Shown: positions 36,684-45,390 of the stretch, one piece after another
Layout: the number at the start of each line of letters is the position of its first letter
How positions within the stretch are numbered: the first letter of the stretch is position 1
NCBI GenBank assembly: GCA_036567985.1
Contig: DATCTK010000062.1
Coordinates: forward strand, 1-64,000
Length of the DNA: 64,000 bases
Direction of reading: 5' to 3'
From: SZUA-229 sp036567985
GTDB taxonomy: Bacteria; Pseudomonadota; Gammaproteobacteria; SZUA-229
The notes under the pieces: model-generated
What the model was told of the DNA's origin: nothing
The model's database searches: none
Seen by the model: only the letters and a program-made list of their open reading frames with translations
Program-made: the position numbers and the translations under genes

Positions 36684-36693
36684 TGTTATAACA
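36684..36693. promoter_or_regulatory. Palindrome in the amrS/amrB divergent promoter region
   Basis: TGTTATAACA is a perfect 10-bp palindrome in the 86 bases between the divergent amrS and amrB starts. It includes a TATAAC that could be the amrS -10 element, so a repressor bound here would affect at least amrS. No strong -35 is visible for either direction. Confidence 0.3.
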
Positions 36694-36748
36694 AAACCAC
36701 CGTTGTTTAACGCGCAAGCTGCAACGCGTCTATCTTTGGATAATAGCC

Positions 36749-37561
36749 ATGTCTGACAAACCATTAAGCATTCGCCCGGCCGCTGTCGCCGGCCTGTTTT
36801 ACAGCGACGACCCGGCCCAGCTACATGCTGACATTTCCCATTACCTTAGCAACGCCAGCCAGCACAGCAAGCTGCCTGCAATAACGAAGCCCAAGGCGAT
36901 CATTGTGCCCCATGCCGGCTACATCTATTCCGGCCCGGTGGCCGCCAGTGCCTATGCCCTGCTCAAACCACTGGCGCAGCACATCCGCCATGTAATCCTG
37001 CTGGGCCCATCCCATCGCGTGGCCTTTCGCGGCATCGCCACCCCGGATGCGGATTTCTTCTCCACACCACTGGGCCAGGTAGCCATTAATCGCCAGCTGT
37101 GTCAGCGAGCGCAACAGTTCGATTTTGTACAGCCGCTTGCCGCCGCCCATGCACAGGAACATTCACTGGAAGTACAACTACCCTTCCTGCAAACCCTGCT
37201 GGCAGGGTTTGACCTCACACCACTGGTGGTCGGCGACTGCCCCGCCAGCGATGTCGCGCAGGTTCTGGATGCACTCTGGGGCGAGAATGACACCCTGATT
37301 GTGATCAGCTCCGATCTCAGCCATTACCACAACTACGAAGTTGCACGACGCCTCGACGCCCACACCACACAGGCGATTGAACAGCTGCTGCCGGAAAACA
37401 TCTCCTATGACGATGCCTGTGGCCGAGCGCCACTTAACGGCCTGCTCACCCTGGCAAAACAAAAGCAGCTGACAATCGACACCCTGGATCTGCGCAACTC
37501 GGGCGATACCGCCGGCAGCAAGGATCGCGTGGTAGGCTATGGCGCCTATGCCGTCCACTGA
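36749..37561 (+). CDS. amrB: AmmeMemoRadiSam system protein B (MEMO1 family)
   Basis: 270 residues. IRPAAVAGLFYSDDPAQL, VPHAGYIYSGPVAASAYALL (about 51-70), LGPSHRVAFRG and SSDLSHYHNY carry the His residues that place this in the MEMO1 family, related to aromatic-ring-opening dioxygenases of the LigB fold. Biochemical function in bacteria is unknown. It overlaps amrA by 23 bases. Confidence 0.93.
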   Translation: MSDKPLSIRPAAVAGLFYSDDPAQLHADISHYLSNASQHSKLPAITKPKAIIVPHAGYIYSGPVAASAYALLKPLAQHIRHVILLGPSHRVAFRGIATPDADFFSTPLGQVAINRQLCQRAQQFDFVQPLAAAHAQEHSLEVQLPFLQTLLAGFDLTPLVVGDCPASDVAQVLDALWGENDTLIVISSDLSHYHNYEVARRLDAHTTQAIEQLLPENISYDDACGRAPLNGLLTLAKQKQLTIDTLDLRNSGDTAGSKDRVVGYGAYAVH

Positions 37562-38111
37562 GCTGAGCGATGTTGATAAAAAAATCCTGCGCCAGCTAGC
37601 GCAGGATTCAATCCATTATGGCCTGCAACACCACAAACCTTTGCCGATCAACTTAAGCGACTACAACGAAACCCTCACCAGGCAGGGCGCAAGCTTTGTC
37701 ACACTGAGTTTAAACCACCAGCTGCGCGGCTGCATCGGTACGCTCGAAGCCTATCAGCCACTGGTTAAAGATATTGCCGATCATGCCTTCGCGGCGGCCT
37801 TCCAGGACCCACGCTTTCCACCCGTCACGGCTGAAGAAGAACCGCATCTTGAACTGCATATCTCGGTTCTTAGCAAACCCGTGCCAATTGAATTTATCGA
37901 CGAAAAAGATCTGCTATCTAAAATCGAACCTGGCATAGACGGGCTGATACTTGAAGACAGCTATCACAAGGGCACTTTTTTGCCCTCGGTATGGGAACAG
38001 CTTCCATCAGCAGACGTTTTTTTAAAACACCTCAAACTGAAAGCCGGTTTAAAGCAGGATGACTGGAATAATAACATCCGTGTCTACCGTTATCACACAA
38101 CCGGCTTTTAA
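37539..38111 (+). CDS. amrA: AmmeMemoRadiSam system protein A (AMMECR1 family)
   Basis: 190 residues; ATG 37548 is an alternative start three codons in. The family signature LRGCIGTLEAYQPL (about 62-75) is followed by AFAAAFQDPRFPPVT and LELHISVLSKP. AMMECR1-domain proteins have no proven activity. The overlap with amrB implies coupled synthesis. It ends just before a two-way terminator shared with hsp20. Confidence 0.93.
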   Translation: MAPMPSTELSDVDKKILRQLAQDSIHYGLQHHKPLPINLSDYNETLTRQGASFVTLSLNHQLRGCIGTLEAYQPLVKDIADHAFAAAFQDPRFPPVTAEEEPHLELHISVLSKPVPIEFIDEKDLLSKIEPGIDGLILEDSYHKGTFLPSVWEQLPSADVFLKHLKLKAGLKQDDWNNNIRVYRYHTTGF

Positions 38112-38118
38112 TCAGCTG

Positions 38119-38162
38119 AAAAAATCGGCCGCCAGCATCACTTAACTGGCGGCAATTTTTTA
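38119..38162. terminator. Bidirectional terminator between amrA and the small heat-shock gene
   Basis: GCCGCCAG (38128-38135) and CTGGCGGC (38146-38153) form an 8-bp GC-rich stem with a 10-base loop. It is flanked by an A-run on the left and a T-run on the right, so it can end transcripts from both convergent genes. Confidence 0.88.
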
Positions 38163-38172
38163 TCTCGCTGGT

Positions 38173-38688
38173 TTACTTTATTTTCACACTTTTCTTTTTC
38201 GCCTTTGCAGACTTGGGCATGGTTAATTCAAGCACGCCGTCTTTAAAACTGGCATCGCATTTATCCACATCCACTTCACAGGGAAGCGTCATGGTTCGAC
38301 TGAATGTGCCAGAGGAAATTTCCGAACGGTAGTAATCGCCTTTTTCTTCCTTGTGCTCAGCATGGGTTGAGCCTTTGATGGTGACATAGCTGTCATTCAG
38401 GGAAACATCGATATCTTCTTTTTTAACTCCGGGCAACTCCGCCTTGAGCAGCACATCATTATCCCGATCAATAATATCGACTTTTGGCGTTCTGCCCTCA
38501 AACGGCATGGACAATTTATCGTCCTTATGATTACCCCATAACTGCTTTAACCAGTTATTTGAAACCATCTGCTCGAAACGTCGCTCCATATCTTCCAGGC
38601 GCGACATCACTTGCGAGGAAAAGGACAGATCATTGTTATCCTGTTTAACCATGGGGGTAACATTGGTTTTCTTGCTTGCTTTTGTCAT
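38173..38688 (-). CDS. Hsp20/alpha-crystallin small heat-shock protein
   Basis: 171 residues; ATP-independent chaperone that holds unfolding proteins. The alpha-crystallin domain spans about residues 66-162 (PKVDIIDRDNDVLLKAELPGVKKEDIDV ... FSRTMTLPCEVDVDKCDASFKDGVLELTMPK). An N-terminal helical arm contains WLKQLWG, and the C-terminal SVKIK is a variant of the IxI oligomerisation motif. The start follows AAGGAG. No clear sigma-32 promoter is visible upstream; a TAGAAT-TTT-ATTCTA inverted repeat lies at 38752-38766. Confidence 0.92.
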   Translation of the reverse strand: MTKASKKTNVTPMVKQDNNDLSFSSQVMSRLEDMERRFEQMVSNNWLKQLWGNHKDDKLSMPFEGRTPKVDIIDRDNDVLLKAELPGVKKEDIDVSLNDSYVTIKGSTHAEHKEEKGDYYRSEISSGTFSRTMTLPCEVDVDKCDASFKDGVLELTMPKSAKAKKKSVKIK

Positions 38689-38979
38689 TTGAACTCTCCT
38701 TGAAATACAGCTTGATTAAACCACTCAATACTTCTCTAGCGAGAACCAGAATAGAATTTTATTCTAGTACATATTGGTTACACTTATTTGACCATTATCA
38801 AAATCATTCTTTGTTAGTGATCATTGTTTTTTATTCGTATATCGCGCTGATAATTTTTCCTGATAAGGCAGCATTTACTTCCCGGCCACCTGATAAATAG
38901 AGTGCTATTATCCTCTTCTAATAACTATTAAAAATATTGATCAGGCCATTGCGCCCGACCCTACGCCATGGGCATGGAA

Positions 38980-40794
38980 ATGAACAATGACCAACTAATT
39001 GTGTTTGCAATACTCGGCCTGACCCTTGGCCTGTTTATCTGGAACCGCTGGCGCTATGACCTGGTGGCTGTGGTTGCACTAATGGCGGTCGCCTTATTCG
39101 GGCTGATTCCTGCGGAACAGGTGTTTATGGGTTTTGGCCACCCGGCAGTAATTACGGTTGCTGCGGTGCTGGTAATCAGCCGCGGCCTATCCAATGCCGG
39201 CGTGGTTGACACGGTTGCACGCATTCTCACCCTGTGCGGTGATCGCCTGTGAGTTCAGGTTGCCACATTAACCGGTGCGGTAGCCATCAGCTCGGCGTTT
39301 ATGAATAACGTGGGTGCACTTGCGCTGTTAATGCCACTGGCTTTTGGTTCATTGCTGGGCGGCATGCTCACCATGATTGGCACACCGCCCAATATTATTA
39401 TTGCCGAGTACCGTAGCCAGACCGGTGCCGATGCCTTTGCCATGTTTGATTTTTTTCCGGTAGGCCTGGGTGTGACCCTGGTCGGGGTAATTTTTATCAG
39501 CCTGATTGGCTGGCGCCTTACCCCGCAACGTAAATCCACCAGCGATGAGTCACTGTTTGAAATCAAGGCTTACACCACCGAAGTACGCCTGCCCGTTGAA
39601 ACAAAGTTTGTCGGCAAAACCCTGCATGAATTACTGGCTGCCATGGAAGATGAAATCGATATGACGGTGCTGGCTTTAATTCGCAACGACAATCTGCGGC
39701 AGATGCCCTCAACCTACACGGTGCTGCGTGCTAATGACATTCTTTTAATCGAGGCGGACTCAGAAAGCTTGCAAACCCTGCTGACACTGAGCGAGATGAA
39801 ACTGGCGGAAGCACTGGAAAAAGACTCAACTGATTCAGCAGAAAATGAAGCAGTGCCTGATAACCACTCAGATGACTCAACACCTGTTGAATCAACGGCA
39901 GCTAACAACAAAACCGACTCCGCCGAGCCAGGGGAACTGACCCTCACCGAAGTCATTGTCGCCCCCGGCTCTATTCTGATCGGCAATAGCGCCAGTCGAC
40001 TTGATGTGCGTGAACGCTACGGGGTGAATATTCTCGCCGCTGCACGGCAGGGGCAGCGCATGTCGAAACGCATGAACAGCCTGCGCTTTGTGGTAGGGGA
40101 TATTCTGCTGGTACAGGGCCATGAAGATTCATTACAGTCGGGTATTAATCAACTCGGCTGCCTGACACTGGCCTCACGCGGCCTCAATATTGGCCGACCT
40201 CGCAATGTATTACTGGCCAGCGGAATTTTTGTAATGGCCATGGCACTGATTGCGCTGGGCCTGGTACCCGCTGCCACCGGGCTGGTTGCCGCTGCAGCCA
40301 CCATGGTACTGGTGAAACTGATTTCACCCGGAGAAATTTACGACAGCATTGATATGCCGGTGATCGTTCTGCTTGCCGCCATGCTGCCGGTTGGTCTGGC
40401 GCTGGAATCCACGGGGGGCTCCGTGCTGATCGCCGATGCGCTGATGCAGCTCACCCGGGAACTGCCACCGGCAATGATGCTGGCCGGGCTGATGATTGCG
40501 GTGATGCTGCTGTCCAATGTAATCAACAATGCCGCCGCGGCCATTCTGGCGGCACCGATTGCCATCAAACTGGCGCAGGGAATGGAGTGGTCGGCGGATC
40601 CGTTTTTAATGGCGGTGGCGATAGCCGCCTCCAGCGCCTTTCTTACGCCAATTGGCCACCAGTCGAACACACTGGTGATGGCGCCGGGGGGCTATAAATT
40701 CAGCGACTACTGGCGCATGGGGCTGCCGCTGTCGCTGCTGATTGTGATCAGTGCAGTGCCGTTGATTCTGTGGATATGGCCCTTATCGAATTGA
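38980..40794 (+). pseudogene. SLC13-type permease with RCK_C domains, interrupted by an in-frame TGA
   Basis: Starting at MNNDQLIVFAILGL, the frame runs through residue 90, meets TGA at 39250-39252 (after CGDRL) and continues in the same frame for 514 more codons with clear homology: VQVATLTGAVAISSAFMNNVGALALLMP, IGTPPNIII, two TrkA_C/RCK_C domains (about 200-270 and 325-400), then more membrane spans ending ILWIWPLSN. A likely ancestral TGG (Trp) would need one base change. In addition, the two motifs GALALLMP and LLMP-LAFGSLLGG, normally about 20 residues apart in the family as I remember it, are merged into one LLMPLAFGSLLGG, suggesting an in-frame deletion. The intact family are sodium- or proton-coupled anion transporters. 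Inactive unless the stop is a sequencing error or read through. Confidence 0.75.
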
Positions 40795-41108
40795 CTCGAC
40801 CCCATTGGTAGCACACGACACTTCAAGCATAGGAGGTCGCAAGATTACATCAATTGTCCGATCAAATTTTAATCGTGCCGAGGAACGTAATTCTTAAAAC
40901 TATTCCCTAGTTCAACCGAGCTAGTAAATAAAATGACAAAAGACAAAACCTACACCCGTTCCGTTACCGGTAAAATAGCGCGCGTAATCAAGATTCCACA
41001 GGTAACCACCAAAGAATGGTCGTCAAGATTGAATCCACAGCCATCTAACTCGACGCCATTAATGACAATCTGCCACCGCGATTCCAGGGACAGTTAACAT
41101 TACAGGCC
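40795..41108. other. 314-base gene-poor stretch with a doubtful small ORF
   Basis: Between the broken permease and the GTPase gene. A rightward frame at 40933-41097 would encode 54 residues (MTKDKTYTRSVTGKIARVI at its start). It has no ribosome site I trust and no family I know. The stretch has an AT-richer, mixed composition and may be remnant DNA from the insertion that brought the neighbouring GTPase gene. No terminator, tRNA or clear repeat is visible. Confidence 0.4.
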
Positions 41109-43358
41109 TTAGGTTGCCTGCTTAACTTCCTGCTCAACCTCATCAATCGCAGTCATTACAATCCCTTTAATCTCTTTCAAAAACTCAAACACCCACTTGT
41201 CGCCTTTAGCATCGGGAATCGGCACATATTGGGCATAGATGTTATTGATTCGCTGGCGGCGATCAAAGGTGCTGCCGGTACCACGCAGTGCATAGGCATC
41301 GTGCCAGGCCGGCTGAGGAACCTCTCTCAGACGGTGGCGACTGAGTTTGGGAATCTGTTGCGTGATCGCAGCTTTAATGCGGTCAATGGTTTCACGTTTT
41401 TGCTCTTCCGTGGGGCTTCCGCTCCACTCGATGGGGTTTTCCAAAAAGCGCGAGATGGCTGCGGACAGCGCGGTAATCAAATTGGAGATAGGGCGCAGGT
41501 AAAATCCATCATCCCACCCTTCGGCATAGCGACGGCTCAGTGCCTTGATGCTTTGCCAGTGACTGGGGGGGAATTCACTGTGGGGGGTAATACCCAGTCG
41601 GCCATTCCATTGCTGCCGGAAGCTGTTGCTAGCTTCTTGAATCGCGAGGACCAGATTGTCCGGACTGTACTTTGGAAAAGCGACCGGCTCGAATACAAGA
41701 GACTGGGCGGCAGCCAGATGATTCAGCAGCTTTTTCAATTCAGGTATGGCAGGTTCGGGTTCGGCCTTGTCTATTTTGCCAACATAAAATGTAGCGCTCT
41801 CCAAGTGTTGCAGCAGGTGGCGCGCCGCCTCGTTGGAGACATTTTTGGCTAGCTGGTTTTCTGCCACGTTACGCACGCCGCCGAAGATATGATCAAGCTT
41901 GGCTCGTCCTTTTAGGTTGTCACCCTTTACGGCGTCCATGTGGGTGAAGGTGATAGCCAGTTTCTGTGTATGGCCACTGTTCACTACGCCCTCTAGCGCC
42001 TTGCCTGCCGCAAAGTTAGTCATGCTGTTTTTCGCACTATCTACCAGCAACACGACATCTACCTCGTGCAGCAGGGCCAGTGTCTGTTCTGGGAGGTCGG
42101 CGGTGGCATTAGCCTTATGACCTAGACCTTCGGTATCAATCAACACCAGTCGGGGCAACTCATCCGCCCAGCCGGGCTTAAAAGGACCAGAGACACGCAT
42201 GCCGTTGACAAGCGGCGTAAGCAGCTTGCCCCAGGACTGAACAGCGATGCCAGAGAAAAAACGCACAGATTTAAGGAAGGCCGCTCTTTCTGCCGCAACT
42301 ACTTTCAGTATCCACGCTTTGGGCCAACCAGTGGTGGTCTTCTCAAACTTGCCATCGCCAATCTGCTCAAACTTGCAGCGAATCTCATCGAGGATGTCGG
42401 ACGTAAGAGCTAGAAACTCATTGGATGCGGTGACCTGTTCTTCAATCAGGTCCAGGGCTGCGTTGCGGTCTTCCGTTTTCATTTCTGTCAGCGGACCTTC
42501 TGCCTGTTCCAGCTCGTCTTTATGTACTCGTGCCAGCTCGATAATGCGCTGGATATAACTTTTTAGCAGTGCGTGTTGTTGTGCCTTCTCTTCATCACTG
42601 GTGGTGAGGTCGGCGTGTTCTTCAATGGTCGGCTCATCTGCATCATCGTTGTAATCATAAGGGTCGACTTCTTCATCTTTATTTAACTCACCCAGGATGT
42701 ATTTAAGCCGAAACCGCATATCGCTCTTTTCCAGCAGTGTTTCTGCGACTTTTTGCTCGTCGCTGTCGATGGCTTTAACGACGGCGGCGGAGAGCGATTC
42801 TTCTATCTCAAAACGGGTTTCATGCTCGGACATGAAGGTGACCACGGCCTGGTAGTGGTCGTTGTCATTCATAATGATTTCGGTGGCAAAGGTAGTCGTT
42901 CGGTTGACGGAGGTGGAGGGGAACCGCTCCGTCTCCGGATGTGTGCCGATCAGTTGGCGTAACAGCGTAGTTTTACCGGCACCGGGTACGCCGAGCAGCG
43001 CCACTTTGGTGTAGCCCTGGCTGTGATCGGGTAACGGCAGAAACTTATCGCGCAGCTCACCCGTTGATTGGGTACGCGGAGCAACCTCACCATAAAAGAT
43101 TTCTACTACTTTTGGATCAAAGCGATTGGCGGCATCAGCTTGAGAAGCAACAGACCACATGGACTCATCTGCCAGTAACTGGTTGAGCTGATCGGCGAGC
43201 CTGAGCGCCTCCTGCTCGACATCCGTGCCCAGGCCTTTGCGGGTTTTTTTACCGGGTTTATTGTTGTTGTCGGTCTTTAGAGGATGCCGAAATTCTACCA
43301 ACCATGATTTACGGCCAGGGTTCTTTTTAGCAGTAGCGGTGTAACGTTGAGTCATCAT
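41109..43358 (-). CDS. Large P-loop GTPase-like protein with integrase-arm-like N-terminus
   Basis: 749 residues from ATG 43356-43358 (a second ATG follows directly; GGAG is 4 or 7 bases upstream). Residues about 5-65 (YTATAKKNPGRKSWLVEFRH ... KGLGTDVEQEALRLADQLNQLL) resemble the three-strand-plus-helix arm-binding or AP2-like domain of tyrosine integrases. A P-loop LGVPGAGKTTL lies at 122-131, a switch-I-like STSVNRTTT near 150, DTEGLG at 408 (G3) and THMD at 472 (G4-like). About 280 residues, acidic and helical, separate P-loop and G3. The last 250 residues are helical with no membrane span. This is the layout of a dynamin-like or AIG1-like GTPase, but no family name fits. It is a single gene among housekeeping genes with its own strong promoter. 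A defence or mobile-element role is speculation. Confidence 0.7.
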   Translation of the reverse strand: MMTQRYTATAKKNPGRKSWLVEFRHPLKTDNNNKPGKKTRKGLGTDVEQEALRLADQLNQLLADESMWSVASQADAANRFDPKVVEIFYGEVAPRTQSTGELRDKFLPLPDHSQGYTKVALLGVPGAGKTTLLRQLIGTHPETERFPSTSVNRTTTFATEIIMNDNDHYQAVVTFMSEHETRFEIEESLSAAVVKAIDSDEQKVAETLLEKSDMRFRLKYILGELNKDEEVDPYDYNDDADEPTIEEHADLTTSDEEKAQQHALLKSYIQRIIELARVHKDELEQAEGPLTEMKTEDRNAALDLIEEQVTASNEFLALTSDILDEIRCKFEQIGDGKFEKTTTGWPKAWILKVVAAERAAFLKSVRFFSGIAVQSWGKLLTPLVNGMRVSGPFKPGWADELPRLVLIDTEGLGHKANATADLPEQTLALLHEVDVVLLVDSAKNSMTNFAAGKALEGVVNSGHTQKLAITFTHMDAVKGDNLKGRAKLDHIFGGVRNVAENQLAKNVSNEAARHLLQHLESATFYVGKIDKAEPEPAIPELKKLLNHLAAAQSLVFEPVAFPKYSPDNLVLAIQEASNSFRQQWNGRLGITPHSEFPPSHWQSIKALSRRYAEGWDDGFYLRPISNLITALSAAISRFLENPIEWSGSPTEEQKRETIDRIKAAITQQIPKLSRHRLREVPQPAWHDAYALRGTGSTFDRRQRINNIYAQYVPIPDAKGDKWVFEFLKEIKGIVMTAIDEVEQEVKQAT

Positions 43359-43390
43359 GCAGCTCCGTTTTGATGTTCCAGGGTGTTCCG

Positions 43391-43418
43391 ATAATAAATC
43401 GAAAAATGATAATGTCAA
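43391..43418 (-). promoter_or_regulatory. Near-consensus promoter of the GTPase gene with flanking GTTCC motifs
   Basis: On the minus strand TTGACA (43413-43418) and TATTAT (43391-43396) are 16 bases apart, giving a start near 43384 and a leader of about 26 bases. On the plus strand GATGTTCCA (43372-43380) and GTGTTCCG (43383-43390) lie over the start and leader, and TGGAACATC (43438-43446), the exact reverse complement of GATGTTCCA, lies upstream of the -35. This is a plausible operator arrangement for a repressor, perhaps the product itself. Confidence 0.6.
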
Positions 43419-43503
43419 TCTGAAATTGGCACATCATGGAACATCACGGGATAGTCTGAGGTATGATCTATGAAACAATTCCTGCAGCCAGCGGGTTAAA
43501 ACA

Positions 43504-44472
43504 TCAATAAACCCGGTCGACCGAATACCTGGCGAGGGCGATCATCGCTGCTTTGTAATCGGATTCCGGTAGATGCTGCAGCTGCTGAATCGCCAGCTCG
43601 GCTTCCTGGCGGGCGGTCTGCTCGGTGTACTCGATCGCCCCGGTGTGCCTGATTGCATCCATCACCTGATCCAGGTACTCCAGTCCACCTTCCTCAATCG
43701 CCTTGCGCACAATTGCCGACTGCTCTGCGGTGCCATTGCGCATGGCATAGATCAGCGGCAGGGTGGGCTTGCCTTCGGCCAGGTCATCCCCCACATTCTT
43801 GCCCATTTCCTCGCTGGAGGAGCTGTAATCCAGCACATCATCAATCAGCTGGAATGCGGTGCCCAGGTGCATGCCATAGCTGGCCATGGCATTTTCCTCA
43901 TCCTGTGGTCGCTGGCACAGTACCGCCCCGAGGCGGGTCGCGGCCTCGAACAGCTTGGCGGTTTTTGCATGGATCACGTCCAGGTAACGCTGCTCGGTGG
44001 TATCGGCATCATTGCAGTTCATTAACTGCATCACCTCGCCTTCGGCAATCACATTGGTGGTTTCCGCGAGTATCTGCATAATCCGCATACTGCCCACTTC
44101 CACCATCATCTCGAACGCACGGGAGTAGAGAAAATCCCCCACCAGCACACTGGCCGCATTGCCAAACAGCGCATTGGCGGTTTCCCGGCCACGCCGCATA
44201 TCCGACTCATCCACCACATCATCGTGCAACAGGGTAGCGGTATGAATAAACTCAATAATCGCCGCCAGGGTATGGTGGTGCTCACCCTCATAGCCATAGG
44301 CCTTCGAGGCCAGCAGACTGAGCAACGGGCGCAGGCGCTTGCCGCCGGAGTTGACGATGTAATGGCTGAGCTGGTTCACCAGCACCACCTCGGATGACAG
44401 GCGCTGCTGAATCACCGCATCCACGGCGTTCATATCATCAGCCATCAGGGCCTTTATTGTATCTATCTGCAT
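43504..44472 (-). CDS. ispB: Octaprenyl diphosphate synthase
   Basis: 322 residues from the ATG at 44470-44472 (MQIDTIKALMADDMNAV), the length and start of E. coli IspB. A longer frame to 44538 lies upstream of the inferred transcription start. It makes the polyprenyl side chain of ubiquinone and menaquinone from FPP and IPP. The first Asp-rich motif is LLHDDVVDESDMRRG (about 81-95) and the second LIDDVLDY (about 208). It is divergent from rplU-rpmA, as in most gammaproteobacteria. Confidence 0.96.
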   Translation of the reverse strand: MQIDTIKALMADDMNAVDAVIQQRLSSEVVLVNQLSHYIVNSGGKRLRPLLSLLASKAYGYEGEHHHTLAAIIEFIHTATLLHDDVVDESDMRRGRETANALFGNAASVLVGDFLYSRAFEMMVEVGSMRIMQILAETTNVIAEGEVMQLMNCNDADTTEQRYLDVIHAKTAKLFEAATRLGAVLCQRPQDEENAMASYGMHLGTAFQLIDDVLDYSSSSEEMGKNVGDDLAEGKPTLPLIYAMRNGTAEQSAIVRKAIEEGGLEYLDQVMDAIRHTGAIEYTEQTARQEAELAIQQLQHLPESDYKAAMIALARYSVDRVY

Positions 44473-44511
44473 ATTCGGGACGGGCTGTGCACTTGCGTTA
44501 TGGAGGGGCGA

Positions 44512-44540
44512 ATTATGGTGTATCATCTGCAAAGTCACAA
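44512..44540 (-). promoter_or_regulatory. Promoter of ispB
   Basis: On the minus strand TTGTGA (44535-44540) and CATAAT (44512-44517) are separated by 17 bases. The start near 44505 leaves a 33-base leader, which supports the start at 44472. Confidence 0.6.
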
Positions 44541-44663
44541 GCCGGGGGCGGTATTTAGCCGATTATGGCGGGTTTCAGTGCCCATCGGGATGAAAAATCC
44601 CCCGTTCGCCGGAACTATTTCACCGCTTTCATCCGCAAACTGGCGTTTTAAGCACTTTTTAGC

Positions 44664-44692
44664 TTGTGAGTTGGCGCCGAAGTCGCTACAAT
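44664..44692 (+). promoter_or_regulatory. Promoter of rplU-rpmA
   Basis: TTGTGA (44664-44669) and TACAAT (44687-44692) are 17 bases apart, followed by a GC-rich start region near 44699 typical of growth-rate-controlled ribosomal promoters. The leader to rplU is about 49 bases. Confidence 0.7.
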
Positions 44693-44747
44693 TCCCGCCC
44701 TTTCCGAAAACAGATTTTTTTGTACGTAACATTGGGAGTTATCCGGT

Positions 44748-45059
44748 ATGTACGCTGTAGTCAAAACCGGTGGTAAACAATATAAGGTTGCCCAGGACGA
44801 ATATCTTAAGGTTGAAAAACTGGAAGGTAACGAGGGTGACACCATTGAGCTGGACCAGGTTCTTATGATCGCTGATGGCGATAAACTGAAAATTGGCAGC
44901 CCAATGATCGACGGTGGCAAAGTAACGGCCACTATTCTATCTCATGGTCGCCATAAAAAAGTTGAGATCATGAAATTCCGCCGTCGTAAACATCATCAGA
45001 AACGCACAGGTCATCGCCAGTATTACACTGAGATTAAAGTAACCGGAATCAATGGCTAA
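44748..45059 (+). CDS. rplU: 50S ribosomal protein L21
   Basis: 103 residues, full length; MYAVVKTGGKQYKVAQDE and KFRRRKHHQKRTGHRQYYTEIKVTGI are diagnostic. It starts 46 bases before rpmA in one operon. Confidence 0.99.
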   Translation: MYAVVKTGGKQYKVAQDEYLKVEKLEGNEGDTIELDQVLMIADGDKLKIGSPMIDGGKVTATILSHGRHKKVEIMKFRRRKHHQKRTGHRQYYTEIKVTGING

Positions 45060-45105
45060 GCCATCGGCTTCATAACGGTTAACCTGTAAACTAGAGGATA
45101 CTAAA

Positions 45106-45363
45106 ATGGCACATAAAAAAGCCGCCGGTAGTACGCGTAACGGTCGCGAGTCAGAAAGTAAACGCCTTGGCGTTAAAATGTTTGGTGGTCAGTCTGTACT
45201 GGCTGGCAACATCCTGGTTCGCCAGCGTGGCACCAAGTTTCACCCAGGCACCAACGTAGGCATCGGCCGCGACCACACCCTGTTTGCAAAAGCAGAAGGT
45301 AAAGTGGTATTTGAGACCAAAGGTCCCAATAACCGCAAAACCGTGAGTGTTGTTGCTGCATAA
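45106..45363 (+). CDS. rpmA: 50S ribosomal protein L27
   Basis: 85 residues; MAHKKAAGSTRNGRESESKRLGVKMFGGQ and HPGTNVGIGRDHTLFA are diagnostic. The N-terminus begins MAHKKA, the uncleaved form seen in gammaproteobacteria. A strong terminator follows. Confidence 0.99.
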   Translation: MAHKKAAGSTRNGRESESKRLGVKMFGGQSVLAGNILVRQRGTKFHPGTNVGIGRDHTLFAKAEGKVVFETKGPNNRKTVSVVAA

Positions 45364-45390
45364 AGCTTCCGGCTTTAGCGAAACAGAAAA

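Noticed and set aside
39250..39252. TGA read as selenocysteine in the permease
   Set aside because: No SECIS-like hairpin is seen directly downstream, and SLC13 permeases are not known selenoproteins. A nonsense mutation is simpler.
40933..41097. A real 54-residue gene
   Set aside because: No recognised family, no convincing ribosome-binding site, and composition like the surrounding non-coding DNA. Kept only as a note in the description of the stretch.
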